NCBI GenBank assembly: GCA_023485715.1 | Contig: JAMCZG010000004.1 | Span: 1-5,203, forward strand | Length of the DNA: 5,203 nt | Reading direction: 5' to 3' | Source: Patescibacteria group bacterium | GTDB lineage: Bacteria > Patescibacteriota > Microgenomatia > Levybacterales > UBA12049 | In this document: positions 1 through 4,658 of the stretch, piece by piece | How positions within the stretch are numbered: the stretch's first letter is position 1 | Layout of the letters: every line of letters starts with the position of its first letter | Made by a program: the position numbers and the translations under genes | Notes under the pieces: generated by a model | What the model saw: the letters and a program-made list of their open reading frames with translations, nothing else | Told to the model about the DNA's origin: nothing | Database searches by the model: none

Positions 1-11
1 CTTCTTATCAT
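1..11 (-). CDS. Start of an unidentified gene downstream of rplT (partial)
   Basis: Only the first three codons (Met-Ile-Arg) lie inside the window before it ends, so no function can be given. The start is proposed because an ATG on the minus strand at 11-9 is preceded by a clear Shine-Dalgarno-like AAAGG (plus-strand positions 19-23) with a 7-nt spacer, 31 nt after the rplT stop codon. No terminator separates it from rplT, so it would be the next gene of the thrS-infC-rpmI-rplT operon. The call rests on the ribosome binding site and spacing alone. Confidence 0.35.
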
Positions 12-42
12 AAGACTACCTTTCGACTTCTCTCGGGTGTAA

Positions 43-387
43 TTATTTTACACTATTTACGATTTGTTTAAAAGTATCGGGATCTTCGACGACAAGTTCG
101 CTTAAAATTTTTCGGTCGAGTTCGATATTTCCTTTTTTAAGTTTGTCGATAAAAACACTGTAGGAAATTCCCTCCGCTTTTGCCGCTTCACCGATTCTTG
201 TTATCCAAAGCCTTCGGAATTCCCGCTTTTTTCTTTTTCTTCCGTGATAAGCGTAAGCGCCGGCGTGAAGTTCTGCCTGTTTTGCATCTCTTATAAGCTT
301 ACTTTTTGTTCCACGATACCCTTTTGTAAGTTCTTTTAATTTATTGTGTTTTCTTCGGGACACAATCCCTCTTTTAACTCTTGCCAT
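43..387 (-). CDS. rplT: 50S ribosomal protein bL20
   Basis: bL20 is an rRNA-binding protein of the large subunit, needed early in 50S assembly. The 114-residue product is close to the usual 117-118. It begins with the family signature MARVKRG, followed by a long, very basic helical extension (residues 1 to about 60, including KGYRGTKSKL and YAYHGRKRKKREFRRLWI), then a globular C-terminal half with the typical RIGEAAKAEGISYSVFI stretch and a final helix. The ATG at 387 lies 2 nt after the stop of a small 41-codon ORF and has no convincing Shine-Dalgarno, so its translation may be coupled to the gene upstream. In well-studied bacteria L20 represses its own operon by binding mRNA that mimics its 23S rRNA site; no such leader can be assigned here with certainty. 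The C-terminus is a few residues short but shows no break. Confidence 0.97.
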   Translation of the reverse strand: MARVKRGIVSRRKHNKLKELTKGYRGTKSKLIRDAKQAELHAGAYAYHGRKRKKREFRRLWITRIGEAAKAEGISYSVFIDKLKKGNIELDRKILSELVVEDPDTFKQIVNSVK

Positions 388-389
388 AT

Positions 390-515
390 TTATTTAGGTT
401 TAATTTGAAATAACTTTTTAAAATATCTTCCAAAATCCCTGTAAGAACGGTTCGCCGATCTTTCGGATCTAGTTTCCCTAAAATTAAAATTTTTCCGTGC
501 TCTTTGTTTTCCCAT
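390..515 (-). CDS. Small basic protein of unknown function, 41 aa, between rpmI and rplT
   Basis: I do not recognise this protein. A 41-codon ORF fills nearly all of the 128-nt rpmI-rplT gap. Its ATG (515-513) directly follows the rpmI TAG, in the same frame, and its TAA (392-390) ends 2 nt before the rplT ATG. The peptide starts MGKQRARKNF and ends KKLFQIKPK. It has 8 Arg and 6 Lys against 3 acidic residues, and 7 aromatic residues (5 Phe, 2 Tyr). The C-terminal part, around YRDFGRYFKKLF, could form a basic amphipathic helix. The composition resembles small rRNA-binding proteins, and the position suggests a ribosome-associated role, which is inference. A GGAAA about 11 nt upstream, inside rpmI, is a possible weak Shine-Dalgarno. 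Alternatives are a noncoding spacer carrying an L20 regulatory hairpin, or the competing 62-codon GTG-start ORF in another frame (562-374), which overlaps both neighbours. Confidence 0.5.
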   Translation of the reverse strand: MGKQRARKNFNFRETRSERSANRSYRDFGRYFKKLFQIKPK

Positions 516-713
516 CTATAAATTTCCAGTAAGTTTTTTAATTTTTTTTGCAAATGTACCACTTAAAATTCCAGGCTCGTTTTGCCTTCTTTGCCTTTTT
601 TTAGACTTGTGCCTTTTTAAATGGCCAGTGTATTGATGGTCAAAAAGCACTTTGCCCCTTTTTGTTATCTTAAACCTTTTGGACACCGATTTCTTGATCT
701 TTCTCTTCTTCAT
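516..713 (-). CDS. rpmI: 50S ribosomal protein bL35
   Basis: bL35 is a small basic protein of the 50S subunit. The 65-residue product has the usual length and pattern: a basic N-terminus, SVSKRFKIT at about residues 9-17 matching the family's AAKRFKVT, GKV, and a Lys/Arg-rich middle (HLKRHKSKKRQRR) followed by a short C-terminal helix. The ATG at 713 is chosen because the distance to the conserved RFK matches typical L35 exactly (15 residues) and because an AAAAAGG lies 9 nt upstream (plus-strand 723-729). This start places the first 44 nt of rpmI inside the end of infC in another frame, so translation of the two is probably coupled. The gene ends with TAG, immediately followed by the ATG of the small ORF in the same frame. 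Confidence 0.95.
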   Translation of the reverse strand: MKKRKIKKSVSKRFKITKRGKVLFDHQYTGHLKRHKSKKRQRRQNEPGILSGTFAKKIKKLTGNL

Positions 714-1263
714 CCTGTTTTACCTTTTTCCTTTCCGGAGAAAGCATTGTTATCAATTGCTTTCCTTCAAAATGCGGATCCCTTTCGACTTTCGATATGT
801 CCGAGAGTGCCGCTACAACCTTGTTTAATGTTTCCCTTCCAAATTCTGGATGGACGATCTGTCTCCCGATAAATTTTACGACCAGTCTTATTTTGTTATT
901 GTCTCCTAAAAATTCCCGTCCTCTTCTTATCGCGACCTGCAAGTCGTGATCGTCCATAAAAGGTCCGAGTCTTATTTCTTTTGTCTCGGAACTCTTAGTT
1001 TTTTTCTTCTCCTCGCGTTTTTTCTTCTCCATCTGGTAAAGAAATTTATTATAGTCGATTATTTTAGCGACCGGCGGATTTGCCTTCGGCGCAATTTCAA
1101 CAAGGTCCAACCCTTGCTCTTTTGCCTTACTTAACGCTTCGAACCGACTTAATAAACCGATTTGTTTTCCCTCGGAGTCTAAAACGCGAAGATTGGGCGC
1201 ATAAATACGCTCATTTATCCTGAAAAAAACCCTTTGTTGATTTCCTCTAAATCTTCTTATCAA
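670..1263 (-). CDS. infC: Translation initiation factor IF-3
   Basis: IF3 binds the 30S subunit, prevents premature 50S joining and checks the start codon and initiator tRNA. The 197-residue product shows the N-terminal domain (about 14-76, with RINERIYAPNLRVLD, GLDLVEIAP and PPVAKIIDYNKF), a Lys/Glu-rich linker helix (about 77-95), and the C-terminal 30S-binding domain (about 96-176, with KEIRLGPFMDDHDL and VVKFIGRQ). The last 20 or so residues are a charged tail beyond the family core; its final 14 codons, including the stop, overlap rpmI. The start is uncertain. There is no nearby ATG; the best choice is TTG at 1263-1261, directly followed by an ATA codon that could also initiate, giving MIRRF or MRRF. 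Either overlaps the 3' end of thrS (17 nt for TTG). Only a weak AAAAGAA precedes it. E. coli infC starts at the rare codon AUU and is autoregulated through it, so an unusual start here fits the family. Confidence 0.96.
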   Translation of the reverse strand: MIRRFRGNQQRVFFRINERIYAPNLRVLDSEGKQIGLLSRFEALSKAKEQGLDLVEIAPKANPPVAKIIDYNKFLYQMEKKKREEKKKTKSSETKEIRLGPFMDDHDLQVAIRRGREFLGDNNKIRLVVKFIGRQIVHPEFGRETLNKVVAALSDISKVERDPHFEGKQLITMLSPERKKVKQDEEEKDQEIGVQKV

Positions 1264-2467
1264 TTTGTTCTTTTAAATCCTTTAAAAAATTTGGAACTTC
1301 CAGTTGACCCAAATCTTTTCCTTCCCGGGTTCTTACGGAAACTACTAATCTTTCGTTTTCCGCTTCTTTACCCCCTATTATACACATATAGGGTATTTTT
1401 TGCAAAGCACAGTCGCGTATTTTTGCCGATAAAGTATCATTTTTATCATTTAATTCGACTCTTATTTCCTCGTTCTTTAATGCGTCAAAAACTTTTCGGG
1501 CTGCCTCGACAAATTTATCCGAAACCGGAATCACTGTAGCTTGAACCGGTGAAAGCCAGAGTGGAAAGGCCCCTTGGAAATGTTCTATTATCATCGCTAA
1601 AAACCTTTCGTATGATCCGAAAGTCGCCCTGTGTAGCATTACCGGTCTTTGGGATTTACCGTCGTGATCTATATACGAAATATCAAATCTTTCGGGCAGA
1701 TTAAAATCAACCTGGATTGTCGAAAGCTGCCATTCTTTTCCGAGCGAGTCTTTAATCATAAGATCCATCTTCGGTCCGTAAAATGCTGCCTCTCCGTCGA
1801 CCTTTTTATAGTCGATTTTTGATTTTGTAAGAATTTCCTCCATTAATTTTTGCATTTTTTCCCATGTATTTTTGTCGCCAAGATATTTTTCTTGATTTTT
1901 TGGATCCCAGCAGGATAGTCTAATCCAATATTCGAGCCCGAAGTCTTTTAGCATTTGCTTATTAACATTAAGCGCTTTTCTAAATTCCTCTTTTACCTGG
2001 TCCGGGCGGGCAAAAACATGCGAGTCGTCCAAAGTTAGAGCCAAGACTCTTGCTAATCCTTCGAGTTCCCCGGATTGTTCCGAGCGGTACTGCGTGGTGC
2101 TTTCGGCATAACGCTTAGGCATTTCTTTATACGAAACAGGTTTTCTTAAAAATATTTGGATGTGATGCGGGCAATTTGCCGGTTTTAAAATATAGCTTCT
2201 TCCCTTGGTTTTCATCTCGGGGAACATGTCTCCGCTAAATTTTTCTAAATGTCCTGATTTTTCGTAGAGGTCTTTTTTGGCGATGTGAGGAATCCAAACA
2301 AACTCATAACCCTCTTTTTCCAAAAGTTCATCGATGTATTTATTTAAAACTCTTCTAAGAACCGCCCCTTTTGGCGTGAATAAAGGAAGACCAGATCCAA
2401 CAATATCCGAGATAACAAATAAATCCTGCTCCTGACCGATTTGCTGATGGCTTTTTGGTTTGTCCAT
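1247..2467 (-). CDS. thrS: Threonyl-tRNA synthetase, catalytic and anticodon-binding domains only
   Basis: This class II synthetase charges tRNA-Thr. The 406-residue product begins right at the catalytic domain (SHQQIGQEQDLF, like E. coli HRKIGKQLDLY). It therefore lacks the N-terminal TGS and Ala/Ser-editing domains that bring typical bacterial ThrRS to about 640 residues. Motif 1 lies near residues 35-62 and motif 2 near 117-152 (YRSEQSG, with Arg128); motif 3 is HRATFGSYERF (279-289). The three zinc ligands that select threonine appear intact: Cys99 (KPANCPHH), His150 (DDSHVF) and His279. Gln247 and Gln252 of WQLSTIQ are also kept. The anticodon-binding domain spans about 305-400. The usual RVRGFTQDD reads RVLALTLDD, an unusual change. 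The ATG at 2467 has no Shine-Dalgarno but sits 7 nt after a strong -10 element. The 46-nt gap to the upstream gene cannot encode the missing domains, so the short form looks natural rather than broken. Confidence 0.95.
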   Translation of the reverse strand: MDKPKSHQQIGQEQDLFVISDIVGSGLPLFTPKGAVLRRVLNKYIDELLEKEGYEFVWIPHIAKKDLYEKSGHLEKFSGDMFPEMKTKGRSYILKPANCPHHIQIFLRKPVSYKEMPKRYAESTTQYRSEQSGELEGLARVLALTLDDSHVFARPDQVKEEFRKALNVNKQMLKDFGLEYWIRLSCWDPKNQEKYLGDKNTWEKMQKLMEEILTKSKIDYKKVDGEAAFYGPKMDLMIKDSLGKEWQLSTIQVDFNLPERFDISYIDHDGKSQRPVMLHRATFGSYERFLAMIIEHFQGAFPLWLSPVQATVIPVSDKFVEAARKVFDALKNEEIRVELNDKNDTLSAKIRDCALQKIPYMCIIGGKEAENERLVVSVRTREGKDLGQLEVPNFLKDLKEQIDKKI

Positions 2468-2474
2468 TAAGGCT

Positions 2475-2503
2475 ATTCTATCAAATGACTATAATTTTGT
2501 AAA
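2475..2503 (-). promoter_or_regulatory. Predicted promoter of the thrS-infC-rpmI-rplT operon
   Basis: Read on the minus strand, TTTACA (2503-2498; five of six match TTGACA) is followed after 17 nt by TAGAAT (2480-2475; five of six match TATAAT). The extended -10 dinucleotide TG lies one base before the -10 (2483-2482). The expected transcription start, about 7 nt further on, is near 2468, one base before the thrS ATG at 2467. This would make the transcript leaderless, in agreement with the absence of a Shine-Dalgarno. It lies in the 46-nt gap after the HD-domain gene. Confidence 0.65.
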
Positions 2504-2513
2504 ACACTTTTAT

Positions 2514-3068
2514 TTACAACCCAAGTTCATTACTTATTGTTTTCATCGCATTCAAACTAATTGTGATAAATTCCAAAAGCGGAATCCCCAATTTGTCTTC
2601 GCATCTTTTTACCGATTCGCGGTTTGCGCTTCTAGCAAAAGATTTTTCGTTAAACCGGTTTAAAACAAAATCCGGAGTAATATTGGTTAATTTTCGCTCG
2701 GGGCTAACTAATGTTCCGGCGATTATTATTCCGGTCAACTCGTCAGAGCAATAAATGCTCCAATCCATTAGACTTTTTGGCTCGACTTTTGTATTTTCGA
2801 AATTGTGGCATTTAATCGCGTACATAATGTCGGGTGGAATCACACTCCCGTATTTTTCTTCCAAAATCAAAGAGTGTTTTTCCGGGTGGTCGCGTGAAAG
2901 CTCGTAATCCGCGTCGTGCAGCAATCCGACCAGTCCCCATTTCTCGATGTCCTGATTAAATCTTTGAGCGAATGCACGCATTACTACCTCGCATGCCAGA
3001 TGGTGCTTTATAAGTCCCGGGTTTTTAACAAGTTCTGTTAAAATTTTGTACGCCTCTTCTCGATTCAT
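2514..3068 (-). CDS. HD-superfamily phosphohydrolase
   Basis: This is a predicted metal-dependent phosphohydrolase, most like the COG2316-type "predicted hydrolase, HD superfamily" proteins, whose substrate is not established. The 184-residue product has the HD pattern of metal ligands: His22/His23 (IKHHLACE), the His51-Asp52 doublet (GLLHDADYE), His65 and His88 (IKCHNFENT), and Asp109 (YCSDELTG). The region after Asp109, with AGTLVSPERKL, is typical of this subgroup. There is no signal peptide or membrane segment, so it should be cytoplasmic. The ATG at 3068 is supported by AAAAAGGA with a 4-nt spacer before it. The gene lies 46 nt upstream of thrS on the same strand, but thrS appears to have its own promoter, and it is divergent from degV. 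Nothing in the context fixes a substrate; a nucleotide or another small phosphorylated compound is a guess from the superfamily. Confidence 0.85.
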   Translation of the reverse strand: MNREEAYKILTELVKNPGLIKHHLACEVVMRAFAQRFNQDIEKWGLVGLLHDADYELSRDHPEKHSLILEEKYGSVIPPDIMYAIKCHNFENTKVEPKSLMDWSIYCSDELTGIIIAGTLVSPERKLTNITPDFVLNRFNEKSFARSANRESVKRCEDKLGIPLLEFITISLNAMKTISNELGL

Positions 3069-3081
3069 AGTTTCCTTTTTA

Positions 3082-3110
3082 ATTGTAACAGATTTTAAAA
3101 TTTGTTATAA
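3082..3110 (-). promoter_or_regulatory. Possible promoter of the HD-domain gene
   Basis: On the minus strand TACAAT (3087-3082) is preceded by TGT (3090-3088), forming an extended -10. A weak -35-like TTATAA (3110-3105; three of six match) is at 17-bp spacing. The predicted start, near 3075, would fall within the Shine-Dalgarno AAAAAGGA of the HD gene, which is awkward, so the true start may lie further upstream. The element overlaps the divergent degV promoter. Confidence 0.4.
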
Positions 3111-3111
3111 T
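3083..3111 (+). promoter_or_regulatory. Predicted degV promoter
   Basis: A perfect extended -10, TG-T-TATAAT, lies at 3103-3111, with TTGTAA (four of six match TTGACA) at 3083-3088 and exactly 17 bp between the hexamers. The expected transcription start near 3118 leaves only about 7 nt before the degV ATG at 3125. The bases in between are pyrimidine-rich (CCCCTCTATTT) and carry no Shine-Dalgarno, so the mRNA would have an ultra-short leader. The -35 coincides with the -10 of the divergent HD gene. Confidence 0.65.
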
Positions 3112-3124
3112 TTCCCCTCTATTT

Positions 3125-4114
3125 ATGAACGTAGAAAATAGGGTAGCTATTGTTTCAGACAGTATGGCTGATATTCCGGAAGAATATCGTAACTCGCTAG
3201 ATATACAAATTGTTCAAGGAGGCTTATCTTTTGGTGGCGAATCTTTTAGCCAGGATCAGCTTTCTCCGCAAGAATTCGTCAGAAGAATGGCAAAACACCT
3301 AAAACGTACAGGAGAGTTACCTAAGTCGAACGCCCCAAATCCATATGATTACTATCGCGCCATAAATACTATCAGCCGAAAATCTAATCTAATTGTTGTT
3401 ACCATTGCTCCCCCTCCGATCAGCTCAAGCTACGACAACGCGTTGGCAGGCTTGTCCATGTATTATCGCGCAGAAGAGCTTGATAAGCCGGAATCTTTAA
3501 GACAAAATGCTTCTCACGAACAAATTGGGCAAGAAATGAAAGATAAAGTTCAAATAATTAACTCCCAATCTGTTTCGATGGGCTCTGGCTTATTGGCGGT
3601 AATGGCTGCGGAAATGGCAAAAAGAGGAATGCCTTGCGAAGATATTTGTAAAGAAATATATGATCTTATTCCGAGAATCTCAGTAGTTTTTACTATAGAT
3701 ACTCTTAGAAACTTGCATGCAGGAGGCAGAATTTCAAGAACAAGAGAGTTAATAGCATCAATGCTTAAGATCAAACCGGTTATTGAAATAAATCAGAGCA
3801 AAGATACTGTTTTAATGAGACCCAGAACAAGGGAAAAATCCTTAACGGAGCTGGTAAATATTGTAACCGGACAGGTGGATTTAGATTTTCCGTATTTATC
3901 TGTTTTATACCTCGATAAGATGGAAGACTTACCGGAATTTGGCGGGAACAGGGAATTAAGATATAGGTCGGCAAGGAATGAGGCCTCCGAATTAGCGGAT
4001 AGAATTTCAGACTATTACACAAAAAAGATTATTTTTACCGAAGTGGGATCGGTAGTTGGAGTACATGCGGGACCAGGCGCAGTTGCGGTGGCTTACGTAA
4101 AAAAGAGACCATAA
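3125..4114 (+). CDS. DegV family protein (fatty-acid-binding, FakB-like fold)
   Basis: DegV/FakB proteins bind a fatty acid in a two-lobed fold and, where a FakA kinase exists, present it for phosphorylation; no FakA is visible here. The 329-residue product starts with VAIVSDSMADIPEE (residues 7-20), the usual IVTDSTADLP. It then has PKSNAPNPYDYY (66-77) at the place of the ligand-contacting TSQPSP loop, VVTIAPPPISSSYDNA (91-106), NSQSVSMGSGL (146-156), the conserved TLRNLHAGGRISR (193-205), LKIKPVIEI (214-222) and VVGVHAGPGAVAVAY (310-324). It is about 40 residues longer than common DegV, mainly through an insertion around 115-140 and loops near 265-285. The TSQPS loop is changed to SNAPN and the usual SGTY-like loop to SSSY, so ligand contacts may differ. 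The ATG at 3125 lies 13 nt after a perfect extended -10 and has no Shine-Dalgarno. Confidence 0.92.
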   Translation: MNVENRVAIVSDSMADIPEEYRNSLDIQIVQGGLSFGGESFSQDQLSPQEFVRRMAKHLKRTGELPKSNAPNPYDYYRAINTISRKSNLIVVTIAPPPISSSYDNALAGLSMYYRAEELDKPESLRQNASHEQIGQEMKDKVQIINSQSVSMGSGLLAVMAAEMAKRGMPCEDICKEIYDLIPRISVVFTIDTLRNLHAGGRISRTRELIASMLKIKPVIEINQSKDTVLMRPRTREKSLTELVNIVTGQVDLDFPYLSVLYLDKMEDLPEFGGNRELRYRSARNEASELADRISDYYTKKIIFTEVGSVVGVHAGPGAVAVAYVKKRP

Positions 4115-4120
4115 AACCAT

Positions 4121-4139
4121 TTGACAATAGCGGTATAAT
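4121..4139 (+). promoter_or_regulatory. Promoter-like sequence before the 169-aa membrane protein gene
   Basis: A perfect TATAAT (4134-4139) ends 8 nt before the ATG at 4148, giving a predicted transcription start near 4146 and an essentially leaderless mRNA. A perfect TTGACA (4121-4126) also lies in this 33-bp gap, but only 7 bp from the TATAAT instead of about 17, so the two cannot act as a normal pair. No good -35 is seen at the proper distance and no TGn precedes the -10. The -10 probably functions, perhaps with an activator; the TTGACA may be chance. Confidence 0.4.
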
Positions 4140-4147
4140 ATGGGTGC

Positions 4148-4657
4148 ATGAATAGCGTTAGGGTTTTAGGAATTCTAGTGGCACTTCTATTAGTAATAAT
4201 TTTAGGACAAAAATATTTTTTGAATCCGACTAGCCAAAAACAGCAAAAAGCGGTTTCGAGCACCCCGACTCCAACGATTAGTAAATCCCCCACCCCGACA
4301 GTTTTTAACGAAAATCAAAACCAACCTTCGAATAGCCCGACTCCGGTAGCAAATCAAAATCAGAATAATTCCGAACAGAACGAAGACCTGATTTACCCAG
4401 GCTCGATAAAAACAAAAGATAGCGTTGGTAGTTTGGAACTTGAGAGTTCGGACGATACGCAATTAATCACAGACTGGTATAAAGAAAAAATTAAAGGAAT
4501 GGGTATGAATGCCAAATCTTTTGTCCAGACAAAAGCAAACGAAAAAATTTTAAACAAACTCGTCGGATCAAACGGCAAAACAGAAATAAGGGTCGAAATC
4601 AGCAAAGAAAATAACCTGTCGACAACTAAAATTTCTGTTGTTATAATCGATTTATAG
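4148..4657 (+). CDS. Membrane-anchored protein with Pro/Thr-rich tether, unknown function
   Basis: I do not recognise a named family. The 169-residue product has one hydrophobic segment at residues 6-20 (VLGILVALLLVIILG) after a short N-terminus with a single Arg. This is an uncleaved signal anchor or signal peptide; there is no lipobox cysteine. Residues 26-80 form a low-complexity linker with repeated TPTPT/SPTPT/SPTPV units (39-43, 47-51, 63-67) and an Asn/Gln-rich stretch. The C-terminal domain (about 81-169) begins LIYPGS, continues GSLELESSDDTQLITDWYKEK and ends in alternating beta-type sequence. The pattern of YPG, a strand, then a helix with "WYKEK" recalls small extracytoplasmic domains common in AT-rich candidate-phylum bacteria, a resemblance from memory. 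It should be displayed outside the membrane. The ATG at 4148 follows a -10 box by 8 nt; there is no Shine-Dalgarno. Pro-Thr repeats also leave a roughly 30-bp DNA repeat (4261 and 4291). Confidence 0.78.
   Translation: MNSVRVLGILVALLLVIILGQKYFLNPTSQKQQKAVSSTPTPTISKSPTPTVFNENQNQPSNSPTPVANQNQNNSEQNEDLIYPGSIKTKDSVGSLELESSDDTQLITDWYKEKIKGMGMNAKSFVQTKANEKILNKLVGSNGKTEIRVEISKENNLSTTKISVVIIDL
4619..4647 (+). promoter_or_regulatory. Predicted promoter of the 76-aa gene, inside the preceding gene
   Basis: TCGACA (4619-4624; five of six match TTGACA) and a perfect TATAAT (4642-4647) are separated by exactly 17 bp, with TG at 4639-4640 making an extended -10. The core TGTTATAAT is identical to that of the degV promoter. 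The predicted start near 4654 is about 5 nt before the ATG at 4659. The element lies within the last codons of the 169-aa protein gene, where it encodes part of a valine/isoleucine-rich strand, so chance from coding sequence is possible. Confidence 0.5.
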
Positions 4658-4658
4658 T

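Noticed and set aside
37..53. Inverted repeat GTGTAA/TTACAC around the rplT stop, a possible terminator
   Set aside because: The stem is only 6 AU-rich pairs with a 5-nt loop and no following U-run, and a gene with a good ribosome binding site starts just downstream.
456..467. Small hairpin (CCGA/TCGG, or GATC/GATC) between rpmI and rplT, a possible L20 operator
   Set aside because: The stem is only 4 bp and is compatible with coding sequence. I cannot show resemblance to the 23S rRNA site of L20.
374..562. 62-codon ORF on the minus strand spanning the rpmI-rplT gap
   Set aside because: It needs a GTG start inside rpmI and runs into rplT, overlapping both. The 41-codon ATG ORF in another frame fits the gap far better. 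Its codons are not obviously non-coding, so it remains a weak alternative.
621..872. Plus-strand ORF of 83 codons over rpmI and infC
   Set aside because: It lies antisense to two certain genes and has no recognisable protein features or promoter.
1247..2467. thrS as a 5'-truncated pseudogene
   Set aside because: All catalytic motifs and zinc ligands are present, a good promoter abuts the ATG, and a different intact gene ends 46 nt upstream.
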